Made by a program: the position numbers and the translations under genes. The notes beneath the pieces were generated by a model. It was not told the origin of the DNA. It made no database searches and saw only the letters and a program-made list of their open reading frames with translations. Positions 1 to 6,438 of a stretch of 11,199 nt of DNA are shown piece after piece (the stretch's first letter is position 1; each line of letters begins with the position of its first letter). The DNA is from Eubacterium sp. CAG:274 (GTDB lineage: Bacteria > Bacillota > Clostridia > Lachnospirales > CAG-274). The stretch covers positions 1-11,199 of the forward strand of contig FR888460.1 of the NCBI GenBank assembly GCA_000432155.1, in the 5' to 3' direction.

Positions 1-4
1 AATG

Positions 5-369
5 GTTTGAGAGTAGTGTAATTTCATATGGTAGTAAAACCTCCACGGCTTGCTTAAATTCGACTTCATAGTTTGAGAGTAGTGTAATTTCATATGGTAG
101 TAAAACTTTTAAGCTTACTATGATGAATGATATAGCGTTTGAGAGTAGTGTAATTTCATATGGTAGTAAAACTGAATGGGCTATGGCGCAGGTTGGTAAA
201 CGGTTTGAGAGTAGTGTAATTTCATATGGTAGTAAAACAATATATTGTTTTTACTGAACTAGGTTTAAGTTTGAGAGTAGTGTAATTTCATATGGTAGTA
301 AAACTACTGTGCCTATGACCGTACCTAATGTGTCGTTTGAGAGTAGTGTAATTTCATATGGTAGTAAAC
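5..369 (+). CRISPR. CRISPR array, trailing end, type II-like repeat
   Basis: Six copies of a 36-nt repeat begin at 5, 71, 137, 203, 269 and 335, separated by five unique spacers of exactly 30 nt (41-70, 107-136, 173-202, 239-268, 305-334). The repeat starts GTTTGAGAGTAG and ends TGGTAGTAAAAC, the GTTT-AGAG...AAAAC pattern of type II (probably II-A) repeats; by that comparison it is transcribed on the plus strand. The first five copies are identical. The sixth has lost one A near its 3' end (35 nt, 335-369), as expected for the old, leader-distal end. The leader, cas genes and tracrRNA would lie to the left of the window. Four bases of another spacer precede the first repeat, so the array continues leftwards. 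No spacer visibly matches the rest of the window. The subtype is an inference from the repeat alone. Confidence 0.97.
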
Positions 370-604
370 ATCTTCCCCACCTACCTGCTCCCCAAGCAGC
401 ATCAAAGGATATAGAAACCTGTTTTTTACCCTGTGTATCCACGCAGTATATAGGCAATTTTTTCTTCGATGCAGTTGTTGGTTGTGTCATTGGTGTAAAG
501 AGTCCAGCAGTTAAAATTAAAAGTGCTGCTATTCCAAGTGTAACAACTGGAACTTTCTTATTGTTTAGCAACTTTTTTACTACTTTTTTTAATTTTTGTA
601 ACAT
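251..604 (-). pseudogene. Truncated PdaB-like polysaccharide deacetylase running into the CRISPR array
   Basis: The first ~75 residues resemble the start of sporulation polysaccharide deacetylases of the PdaB type: a basic N-terminus, one membrane segment (about residues 17-38), then a short PIYCVDT stretch and SISFDAAWGA, the family's version of NodB motif 1. Such enzymes modify peptidoglycan and are usually about 230-260 residues. Here the homology stops near 385; the frame crosses a short trailer, enters the CRISPR repeats (reading LLPYEITLLSN twice) and stops at 251. The rest of the catalytic domain, including the metal-binding His residues, is missing, so the 117-residue product cannot be a working deacetylase. 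The ATG lies just inside the terminator of the gene upstream, with only a weak GGGGTGA ribosome site in the terminator stem. It may be a true rearrangement or an assembly chimera at the repeats. Confidence 0.7.
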
Positions 605-645
605 AAAAAATCACCCCGAAACTATTTTATTCGGAGTGATTTTTT
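605..645. terminator. Bidirectional intrinsic terminator
   Basis: A hairpin with arms AAAAAATCACCCCGAA (605-620) and TTCGGAGTGATTTTTT (630-645), one G:U-type mismatch and a 9-nt loop. T runs flank both sides, so it can stop the minus-strand FMN-binding gene (stop at 655) and also plus-strand transcripts leaving the CRISPR array. The start codon of the deacetylase fragment (604-602) lies directly at its minus-strand T run. Confidence 0.85.
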
Positions 646-654
646 TAATGCCTT

Positions 655-1274
655 TTATTCAAAAGCTTTCTGGTAAAAACTTATTGAATTTAATATATCA
701 TTGGTATTTGTATAAATATCCAACTGTTTTTCTTCGGAGGACTGATTACCGTCAACAGCTACAGCACGCACTCTGATTTTATCCACATTACTATAATCAT
801 AAGTGTTTATAACTACAGGCTTTGTGTACAACACTGATGGTGTTGAGCCATCAACAGAGTAATACACATTACTTCCTGTAATAGTAACTGTTATTATGTC
901 ATTGTTTTTTGTATAGCTTATTTCTGGAATTGTAGGCTCTGAACTATTATTTTCAAAATGACCATACAAGACTTCGTAAATTCTATTTACATAGTCTTGA
1001 TTTTGACTACTATAGTTAATATCTCTACATTGGTTAATAAGCAATTCATCAATAAGTTCTTGGTCTGCTTCCCCTGAAACAGGTTTTACATTTATAGACC
1101 TTATTAATCCGTCAGATACTGTTACTGAAACTGTATCCTTTCCAACATAACTTCTCAAAGGACTACCATATGTACCGTCTTCATATTTTCCGTCTAATTC
1201 ATCAGCAAAAATTACTTTTTGCTCCAAAACAGAAGATTTTGCATTATCCTTTACAGCTATTGCCTTTAAAGTAA
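655..1274 (-). pseudogene. C-terminal part of the FMN-binding surface protein, in the -1 frame
   Basis: This is the out-of-frame continuation of the gene starting at 3215, not an independent gene: it has no ATG and no ribosome site near its only early candidate (TTG at 1227). If the shift at 1287-1293 is corrected, the protein reads on as SSSKK-SGGLITLKAIAVKDN and reaches 853 residues. The part encoded here completes a chitobiase/hexosaminidase C-terminal-like domain (CHB_HEX type, KAIAVKD), then has a stretch resembling an FMN-binding domain (starting DGKYEDGTYG, then VSVTVSDGLI) in which no flavin-attachment motif is visible, then a second CHB_HEX-like domain (NVYYSVDGSTPS ... RVRAVAVDG) and a short tail. 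Domain names rest on pattern recognition. Whether it is expressed depends on frameshifting or on the A-run length in the cell. Confidence 0.7.
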
Positions 1275-3215
1275 TCAGTCCACCACTTTTTTTGATGATG
1301 AAGTTATATCAGCAGCAGTTAATTTTATGCTACCGTCATACTTGTTTGAATTTTCATTAGGTTCTGTGCCGTCTGTTGTATAGAATATATTGGCACTATC
1401 ATTACTACTCTTTAATGCAACTTCAGCAAAGCTACTATTTGCATTTACAGCACCACCTGATACAAAGCTAGAAGAAATGTCTAATGATGCTGGTATAGAG
1501 CTAAGAGCATTCTTAACAGCTCCCCTTATGGCATTTGAAGAATATGTTGCTGTTGATACACCATCTACATCATCAAGTTCACTAGCTGTCTTGCCTATGA
1601 AATTCTTAAACATAGCTATAGCCTTGCTATAGAACATTTCATTAAACATATCCTGTGTATCTGTGTTGTCGTCTAATACAGAAATAATCTTGCCATTTCC
1701 GTCTACTGCTACAGCTACCTTAACATCATAACCATATACATCAACTGTTTCACTACCCTTATATACAGCAGTTGTTGCCTCTGTAGATTCTGTAGTAGAT
1801 TCAGTTGTTGTTTCTGTAGTAGTTGTTGTAGTTGTCTGAGTTGTAGTTTCTGTTGTTGTAGTAGTTGTTTCTGTTGTACTCTCAGTTGTAGTAGTTGTAG
1901 TAGTTGTTGTTTCTGTTGTAGTAGTAGGAACTTCAAGAGTATCTCTATCCTGTGTTGGGAATGTAATATCGTGAACAGTTACACCGTCAAATTTTGGTGC
2001 TGTCTTTGTCTTATCTCCAACATATGTATCTGCATAATATCTTGAATAAACAACATCATAATCCTTGAAATCATCAGTAGTTTCGCCACTAAAAGTACCA
2101 GAGATATTTTTAACATCAATATTTGAAGTAATAGCCTTACCCTTCTTACCTGCTGATGTACCTTCAAATACATAAATATCATCGCCACCGTTGACTCCGT
2201 CATTGTCAATAAATGTACAATTAGTTACTGAAAGTGAACCATTTACTTCTTCGCCTGAATTTCCATGCTTACCGTCCATAGCAACTGCACCACCGTAGCC
2301 TGCCTTGTTGCCCTTGAAAGTACAATTTTCTAATACTACATTACCTGTAGAACCGTAAATTGCACCACCACGACCAGTTGTACCGTCGCCTACGCTATTG
2401 TTTTCGAAAGTTGAATTAACAGCTGTAAGTGTTGGAGTTTCTCCTCTGTGGTAGTTTACATAAACTGCGCCACCACCATTGAATGCTGATGTAGCTCCTG
2501 CATTGCAATTCTTCATTGTTACATTTGTAAGTGTAACATCTGCATCGGCTTCAAGGAACATACCACCACCGATTTTATGCTTAAAGCTTGCACCATCAAT
2601 AGTAAGGTCCTTTACATTAACACCCTTTGCACCTGAAGTACCAGCTGTTTCATTTGCTTCACCGTCAAAGTCAAATGTAAATGTATTAGTACCGTCTGAC
2701 TTTACAGTATGTCCGTTACCAAGGATTGTTACATTCTTTTCTTTTACTACAAGTGTTGCACCTGATACACCGTCTACATCAAATATTGCTGAACCGTCTG
2801 CTGAAATATCATTTGAAAGACTTATAGTATCGCCTTCCTTTGCAGTTGCGGCAGCTGTCTTAAATTCCTTCCAGTTTGTAACATTTGTTACTGTAGGCAC
2901 ATCTTCAATAGGGAACTTAAAACTAGAATCTAAAGCCTTTTGTAAAATTAAAGCAACATCTACAGAGTCAATAACAGCATTTCCATTTACATCTGCTACA
3001 TCAGGATTAAAGCCCTGTACTTCATTAGGTTTAAGTACATAACTAAGTGCTAATGACGCATCATCTGAATTTACCTTGCCATCTCCATTAACATCGCCTA
3101 AAAGAACTGAACTTGAATTTTCTCCAGCAAAAACAAATGAATTAGTGGAAAAACTCAAGGCTGCTGTTAATAATAAAGCAACTATTCTGCTCATTTTTTT
3201 ATTTTTAAACAGCAT
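1275..3215 (-). CDS. Secreted FMN-binding surface protein with dockerin-like and beta-helix regions (frame interrupted)
   Basis: A 646-residue secreted protein. Residues 1-30 are a Sec signal peptide ending VFA. Residues 38-97 are a dockerin-like pair of calcium loops (DVNGDGKVNSDD, DVNGNAVIDSVD). Residues about 105-420 look like a right-handed beta-helix (repeated NVTM-, ENCTF-, TNCTF-type turns). Residues 430-483 are almost pure Thr/Glu, a wall-spanning linker. Residues 486-571 match an FMN-binding domain (FMN_bind) with the flavin-attachment motif DGVSTAT at 551-557; Thr557 would carry FMN through a phosphoester bond added by ApbE. A CHB_HEX-like domain follows and is cut at residue 643 by a shift in an A7 run. 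The ATG is chosen for AAGGAGGA at 3223-3230. It has its own promoter facing away from the hydrogenase, with the shared palindrome. Likely role: extracellular flavin electron carrier; binding to a cohesin is unproven. Confidence 0.88.
   Translation of the reverse strand: MLFKNKKMSRIVALLLTAALSFSTNSFVFAGENSSSVLLGDVNGDGKVNSDDASLALSYVLKPNEVQGFNPDVADVNGNAVIDSVDVALILQKALDSSFKFPIEDVPTVTNVTNWKEFKTAAATAKEGDTISLSNDISADGSAIFDVDGVSGATLVVKEKNVTILGNGHTVKSDGTNTFTFDFDGEANETAGTSGAKGVNVKDLTIDGASFKHKIGGGMFLEADADVTLTNVTMKNCNAGATSAFNGGGAVYVNYHRGETPTLTAVNSTFENNSVGDGTTGRGGAIYGSTGNVVLENCTFKGNKAGYGGAVAMDGKHGNSGEEVNGSLSVTNCTFIDNDGVNGGDDIYVFEGTSAGKKGKAITSNIDVKNISGTFSGETTDDFKDYDVVYSRYYADTYVGDKTKTAPKFDGVTVHDITFPTQDRDTLEVPTTTTETTTTTTTTTESTTETTTTTTETTTQTTTTTTTETTTESTTESTEATTAVYKGSETVDVYGYDVKVAVAVDGNGKIISVLDDNTDTQDMFNEMFYSKAIAMFKNFIGKTASELDDVDGVSTATYSSNAIRGAVKNALSSIPASLDISSSFVSGGAVNANSSFAEVALKSSNDSANIFYTTDGTEPNENSNKYDGSIKLTAADITSSSKKVVD
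1287..1293 (-). other. A7 slippery run at the frame break
   Basis: On the coding strand the zero-frame reading is TCA AAA AAA GTG, followed shortly by TGA. The heptamer A-AAA-AAA is in the right phase for -1 ribosomal slippage, and the -1 frame continues AGT GGT GGA CTG into the natural remainder of the domain. An eighth A (mutation, sequencing error or RNA polymerase slippage) gives the same product. The sequence alone cannot tell these apart. Confidence 0.75.
1545..1565 (-). other. Predicted ApbE flavinylation site
   Basis: Codons 551-557 of the surface protein read DGVSTAT, close to the ApbE target consensus D-(G/A)-x-(S/T)-G-A-(S/T), with Thr in place of Gly at the fifth position. It lies in the usual place near the end of the FMN-binding domain, followed by YSSNAIRGAVKNAL. 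The final Thr is the predicted acceptor. An apbE-family gene is present in the window. Confidence 0.75.
1775..1930 (-). repeat. Thr/Glu linker-coding microsatellite
   Basis: An imprecise repeat of ACT/ACA (Thr) and GAA (Glu) codons encodes residues about 430-480 of the surface protein. A similar tract at about 7970-8045 is present in the SLH protein gene. Such tracts change length easily and are usually glycosylated spacers through the cell wall. Confidence 0.8.
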
Positions 3216-3318
3216 TTAATATTCCTCCTTTTAAAATATACTATATTTAGTTTTTTAATATAAAACATCTATTAAAAAATAACAGAATACCATATTAAAC
3301 AAACTACTTTTGAATTAA

Positions 3319-3336
3319 GGTTAGGTTCTACTAACC
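3319..3336. promoter_or_regulatory. Shared palindromic operator, copy 1 (FMN-binding protein gene)
   Basis: GGTTAG-GTTCTA-CTAACC, a perfect 6-bp palindrome with a 6-bp centre, about 26 bp past the -10 box on the minus strand. It is the copy closest to a DtxR/IdeR box (TTAGGTT...TAACCTA). Additional GTTA/CTAAC half-sites follow at 3338-3354, so several dimers could bind. Confidence 0.7.
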
Positions 3337-3362
3337 TAGTTATCTAACAGTAACCACACTAG

Positions 3363-3391
3363 AGTATAGTATAATACATTTATTATGTCAA
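3363..3391 (-). promoter_or_regulatory. Sigma-A promoter for the FMN-binding protein gene
   Basis: On the minus strand, TTGACA (3391-3386) and TATACT (3368-3363) are separated by 17 bp. Transcription should start near 3356, giving a leader of about 140 nt before the ATG at 3215. The intergenic region 3216-3515 is explained by this promoter, the divergent hydrogenase promoter and their operators. Confidence 0.8.
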
Positions 3392-3427
3392 CACGACTAA
3401 TTGAGAAGTTTTATTGATTAAGCATTA

Positions 3428-3456
3428 TTGACATAGGTATTAAGAATAGTTAAAAT
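3428..3456 (+). promoter_or_regulatory. Sigma-A promoter for the hydrogenase gene
   Basis: TTGACA (3428-3433) and TAAAAT (3451-3456) are separated by exactly 17 bp. Expected start near 3463, at the edge of the palindrome that follows. Confidence 0.82.
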
Positions 3457-3463
3457 GTATTAA

Positions 3464-3479
3464 GTTAGCATAGGCAAAC
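3464..3479. promoter_or_regulatory. Shared palindromic operator, copy 2 (hydrogenase gene)
   Basis: GTTAG-CATAGG-CAAAC, one mismatch from the GTTAG-N6-CTAAC pattern, over the predicted transcription start. A second imperfect pair, GCTAG-TTTT-CTAAC at 3491-3504, lies directly before the ribosome site. Confidence 0.6.
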
Positions 3480-3515
3480 TATGGAATTATGCTAGTTTTC
3501 TAACGGAGGTAATGT

Positions 3516-4940
3516 ATGAGTAAAAATATATCAAGGCGAGAGTTTCTGAAGTTGGGAGCTATTAATGCTGCTGGCTTTGCATCTCTATGGGCTTTTGGTA
3601 AGAATGTATTTGGCGATACTATTGTAGACAGCGAATCTACTGTTTCTAATATTGCTGATACTTCAAGTAATGCCATAATAAGAGATATTTCAAAGTGTAT
3701 TGGCTGTGGTCAATGTGTTGATGTCTGTAAAAATACTCAAGCCATAAACATATTAGAATTAAAAACTGAAAATGGCAAAACTTACTCTGATACTATTGGT
3801 GGGTACGATTTGAGCCAGACAAAATGTATTGGCTGTGGTCAATGTAGCAAGGTCTGTCCTACTGGTGCTATTGCTGAAAACGACGCCCTCCAAAAGGTAA
3901 CAACAGCTTTAAACAGCGGAAAAACAATAGTTTGGCAGTTTGCACCGTCTTCACAAAACATATTAGGCGAAGAATTTGGGCTTTTATCCGGAGAAAATGT
4001 TTCCGGCAAAATTGCTACATCAGCTAAAATGCTTGGGGACTATGTTTTTAGAACAGATTTTGGTGCTGACATTACAATAATGGAGGAAGTAACTGAACTT
4101 ATAACCAGAATTAAAACTGGTGGCGTTCTCCCTATGATTACATCTTGTTGCCCAGGTTGGATAAACTATGCTGAGCTTAACTACCCTAGCCTTTTTGACA
4201 ATATTTCAAGTTGTAAATCCCCTCAGCAAATGTTAGGTGCACTTATTAAAAATTATCTTGGAAAGGATAACATATATCACATAGCTGTTATGCCTTGTAC
4301 AGCTAAAAAGCACGAGGCTTTAAGACCTGAAATGTATACAGAGGGTGGTCGTGATGTAGATGCTGTTCTTACTGTAAGAGAATACGCAAAACTTTTAAGG
4401 TCAAAAGGCATAAACCTTACAAAACTTCAAGATAGCGAATACGATTCATTATTCGGAAATACATCTGGTGCTGGTAGAATATTCGGTGCAAGTGGTGGTG
4501 TTACAGAGGCTGCCATAAGAAGTATGTACGAACTTATGACCGGAGAAATACTTACAGATGTTGAGTTTAAGCAATTACGAGGTAGTGACGGTATAAAGCA
4601 TACTGAAATCAAAATAAAAGATAAAACTATAAAAGCCTGTGTTGTAAATGGTATTAAAAATGCTGAAAAAATATTAGATGAAGTCAAAAATGGTACAAGT
4701 CCATATACATTTATTGAAATTATGGCTTGTCCTGGTGGCTGTGTAGGTGGTGGCGGTACACCTTTATACAGTGGCAATACAGCATTGAGAAGTAAAGGAC
4801 TTTACGAAAGTGACAGAAGTAACAAAATTAGAAAATGTCACGAAAATTCAAGCCTTAAAGCTATATACGAAAAGTATCTTACTCTACCTTGTTCAAATAC
4901 TGCCCACAAATATTTACACACTTATTATACAAAGAGATAG
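3516..4940 (+). CDS. Tat-exported [FeFe]-hydrogenase
   Basis: A 474-residue iron hydrogenase catalysing reversible H2 oxidation/proton reduction. Residues 1-33 form a twin-arginine signal (SRREFLKLG, then a hydrophobic stretch), so the folded enzyme should cross the membrane. Two [4Fe-4S] motifs follow: CIGCGQCVDVC at 61-71 and CIGCGQCSKVCP at 104-115. All three H-cluster signatures are intact: TSCCPGW (209-215), MPCTAKKHE (259-267), MACPGGCVGGGG (403-414). By comparison with clostridial enzymes the ligands would be Cys212, Cys261, Cys405 and Cys409, with Cys211 as proton relay. Residues about 425-474 form the small-subunit domain fused in the same chain. The ATG follows GGAGGT at 3505-3510. 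It converges on tatC, sharing a terminator. The maturation genes hydE/F/G are not in the window. An exported single-chain [FeFe]-hydrogenase is unusual; Desulfovibrio places the signal on a separate small subunit. Confidence 0.95.
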   Translation: MSKNISRREFLKLGAINAAGFASLWAFGKNVFGDTIVDSESTVSNIADTSSNAIIRDISKCIGCGQCVDVCKNTQAINILELKTENGKTYSDTIGGYDLSQTKCIGCGQCSKVCPTGAIAENDALQKVTTALNSGKTIVWQFAPSSQNILGEEFGLLSGENVSGKIATSAKMLGDYVFRTDFGADITIMEEVTELITRIKTGGVLPMITSCCPGWINYAELNYPSLFDNISSCKSPQQMLGALIKNYLGKDNIYHIAVMPCTAKKHEALRPEMYTEGGRDVDAVLTVREYAKLLRSKGINLTKLQDSEYDSLFGNTSGAGRIFGASGGVTEAAIRSMYELMTGEILTDVEFKQLRGSDGIKHTEIKIKDKTIKACVVNGIKNAEKILDEVKNGTSPYTFIEIMACPGGCVGGGGTPLYSGNTALRSKGLYESDRSNKIRKCHENSSLKAIYEKYLTLPCSNTAHKYLHTYYTKR

Positions 4941-4941
4941 A

Positions 4942-4981
4942 AAAACACCTGTACTGGAAACAAATTCAGTACAGGTGTTTT
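4942..4981. terminator. Bidirectional terminator between hydrogenase gene and tatC
   Basis: A perfect 15-bp stem, AAAACACCTGTACTG (4942-4956) and CAGTACAGGTGTTTT (4967-4981), with a 10-nt loop and A/T runs on both sides. It starts 1 bp after the hydrogenase stop and ends next to the tatC stop, serving both convergent genes. Confidence 0.93.
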
Positions 4982-5719
4982 CTAGTTCTTTTTCGTTATT
5001 TTCTCATATAAGTACATTATAAACAGACTTAATTCAAATAAAATAACCATTGGAATTGCTGTAACAATAAGAGAAAATACATCTGGTGGTGTAATAATAC
5101 CTGACACGATACAGATGATAACTATTGCAAATTTTCTCATATTTACAAAAGTTTTTCGTCTTGCTATTCCTGCTATATCAAGGCAAAGCAAAACTACTGG
5201 CAATTCAAACACAAGTCCAAAGGCTATAAAGAAACTTACAATTATGGATATGTACCCCTCCAAAGTAACATAGGCTTGAAGTTCTGATATAGAGTTTGAC
5301 TCAACAAAGAATTTAAGCACAAAGGGAATTATTATGTAATAGGCAAAGATACAACCCATTAAAAATAAAACCACTCCCAATGTAAAAATAATAGTTATTA
5401 CTACTCTTTCAGTAACTTTAAGAGCTGGAGAAACAAACATCCAAATATTAAAAAATATAACTGGACTAGACAGTACAATTCCTGACATTATAGCAAGTTT
5501 AAGACTTTGAATTATTAATGCCTCCGGTGTATTATATATAAATTTATAACCCTTTGACAATGACATAAGATTTTTTATTAAATCCTCTGAAAACAAAAAG
5601 GAAATAAACGAAAATACCAACACCGTAAGAAATATAACTACAAGCCTTTTTCTCAGTTCCAATAAATGGGAAGTAATTGGCATTACTCCATCATTATTTT
5701 GTTTCATTTGTGTTTTCAT
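4982..5719 (-). CDS. tatC: Twin-arginine translocase subunit TatC
   Basis: A 245-residue polytopic membrane protein of the usual TatC length, with about six hydrophobic segments. It has the diagnostic N-terminal HLLELRKRL (residues 18-26) just before the first membrane helix, and the Pro-rich, Leu/Phe-rich loops of the family. TatC recognises the twin-arginine signal and, with TatA, moves folded proteins across the membrane. The start at 5719 overlaps the 3' end of tatA by 26 bp; Met5 (5707) is also possible, as neither has a clear ribosome site, which fits translational coupling to tatA. It faces the Tat-dependent hydrogenase, tail to tail. No other Tat substrate is visible in the window, so these genes look dedicated to the hydrogenase, although the genome may hold others. 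Confidence 0.95.
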   Translation of the reverse strand: MKTQMKQNNDGVMPITSHLLELRKRLVVIFLTVLVFSFISFLFSEDLIKNLMSLSKGYKFIYNTPEALIIQSLKLAIMSGIVLSSPVIFFNIWMFVSPALKVTERVVITIIFTLGVVLFLMGCIFAYYIIIPFVLKFFVESNSISELQAYVTLEGYISIIVSFFIAFGLVFELPVVLLCLDIAGIARRKTFVNMRKFAIVIICIVSGIITPPDVFSLIVTAIPMVILFELSLFIMYLYEKITKKN

Positions 5720-5864
5720 CTTTTACTTCAACTTTATTAAGTCCATCTTTGAAATTTTTAATAGCCTCGCCCATAGACTTACCTAATGTAGGTAACTTTG
5801 TAGGACCAAATACGATTAAAATAATGCCGAAAATAAATATTAACTCTGTTAAACCTAAACGCAT
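5694..5864 (-). CDS. tatA: Twin-arginine translocase subunit TatA
   Basis: A 56-residue protein starting MRLGLTELIFIFGIILIVFG. It has one N-terminal membrane helix (about 5-20), the hinge FGPTKLPTLGKSMGEAIKNF, in which FGP and the following amphipathic helix mark the TatA/E family, and a short charged tail. TatA oligomers form the passage through which TatC-bound folded substrates move. With no separate TatB seen, this is the minimal TatAC type common in Gram-positives. The ATG at 5864 follows AAGGAG (minus strand, about 5872-5878). First gene of a tatA-tatC operon whose promoter carries the shared palindrome, divergent from the NusG-II gene. Confidence 0.95.
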   Translation of the reverse strand: MRLGLTELIFIFGIILIVFGPTKLPTLGKSMGEAIKNFKDGLNKVEVKDENTNETK

Positions 5865-5902
5865 ATACAATTCTCCTTACATAATTAGCTTATTATAACT
5901 TA

Positions 5903-5918
5903 ATTAGTTTTTGCTAAC
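5903..5918. promoter_or_regulatory. Shared palindromic operator, copy 3 (tatAC)
   Basis: ATTAG-TTTTTG-CTAAC, one mismatch from the GTTAG-N6-CTAAC pattern; also readable as TTAGTT-N6-AACTAA (5904-5921), which is perfect. It lies directly downstream of the minus-strand -10 box, covering the start point. Confidence 0.65.
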
Positions 5919-5920
5919 TA

Positions 5921-5949
5921 AGTCTACATCACTTGAACTTTCTTGTCAA
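5921..5949 (-). promoter_or_regulatory. Sigma-A promoter for tatAC
   Basis: On the minus strand, TTGACA (5949-5944) and TAGACT (5926-5921) are 17 bp apart. Confidence 0.75.
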
Positions 5950-5991
5950 TATTTTTTTATTTAATTATAACCGTAAATATAACCATAAATA

Positions 5992-6020
5992 TTGACATTG
6001 ATTTTTAGTAATGATAGAAT
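5992..6020 (+). promoter_or_regulatory. Sigma-A promoter for the NusG-II/Gx operon
   Basis: TTGACA (5992-5997) and TAGAAT (6015-6020) are separated by exactly 17 bp, with the palindrome starting at the next base. Confidence 0.85.
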
Positions 6021-6036
6021 GTTAGTCAATGCTAAC
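6021..6036. promoter_or_regulatory. Shared palindromic operator, copy 4 (NusG-II/Gx operon)
   Basis: GTTAG-TCAATG-CTAAC, perfect, abutting the -10 box and covering the expected start. Bound protein here would block RNA polymerase, so repression is the natural reading. Confidence 0.72.
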
Positions 6037-6054
6037 AATAAGGATTGATTATAT

Positions 6055-6438
6055 ATGAAAGATAATTTAAAATGGATTATTATTTTTGCTGTTCTTTGCA
6101 TTGTTTCAGCTACAGTATGGATAGTAATGAACAATTTGGGTGGAGAACATAAAAATGCTGTTATTCGCCAAAACGGTAAAATAATAAAAGAAATAGACTT
6201 AAACGCTGTAACAGACCCTTACGAATTTGAAATAAAAACAAGTGACGGACACAGCAATACAATAAGAGTAGAACAAGGGAAAATTGCCATTATTGATGCT
6301 GACTGTGCTGATAAAATATGTGTAAATACTGGCTATATTTCTGACGGTGTAATCCCTATAGTGTGTTTACCTCACAGATTATCAATTACAATAGTGGATA
6401 AGGAGAGTGACTTTGATGCAATCGCAGGAAACAAATAA
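6055..6438 (+). CDS. NusG domain II-containing membrane-anchored protein (EetA-like)
   Basis: A 127-residue protein with an N-terminal membrane anchor (residues about 6-26) and an extracytoplasmic domain of the NusG_II family (formerly DUF1312). The domain is marked by AVIRQNGKIIKEIDL, then DADCADKICVNTGYI (81-95) and PIVCLPHRL (101-109); Cys84, Cys89 and Cys104 are the conserved cysteines. Despite the name it is not the transcription factor NusG, as it lacks the NGN domain and is exported. As I recall, EetA of the Listeria flavin-based electron transfer locus has this domain and is paired with an EetB of the next gene's family. Start at ATG 6055 after AAGGA (about 6040-6044). It overlaps the following gene, so the two are translated together. 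Proposed role: membrane-proximal step of electron delivery; not shown biochemically. Confidence 0.85.
   Translation: MKDNLKWIIIFAVLCIVSATVWIVMNNLGGEHKNAVIRQNGKIIKEIDLNAVTDPYEFEIKTSDGHSNTIRVEQGKIAIIDADCADKICVNTGYISDGVIPIVCLPHRLSITIVDKESDFDAIAGNK

Noticed and set aside
5..369. Spacers targeting the genes of this window
   Set aside because: By eye none of the five spacers matches the remainder of the window on either strand.
309..776. Plus-strand frame of 155 residues over the deacetylase fragment and terminator
   Set aside because: It runs antisense to a recognisable coding frame, crosses a terminator and has no ribosome site or family resemblance.
1390..3042. Antisense frames (1390-1632, 2479-3042) and other-frame shadows (1715-1936, 1979-2209) in the FMN-binding gene
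   Set aside because: They are mirror or shifted readings of repetitive, low-complexity coding sequence, with no ribosome sites.
1275..3215. Polysaccharide lyase or cellulosome enzyme
   Set aside because: The beta-helix region shows no catalytic motif I recognise, and a dockerin-like pair alone, without cohesins in view, does not establish a cellulosome.
6055..6438. Reading the NusG-II protein as a transcription elongation factor
   Set aside because: It has an N-terminal membrane anchor and only the domain II-like fold, with no NGN or KOW domain.
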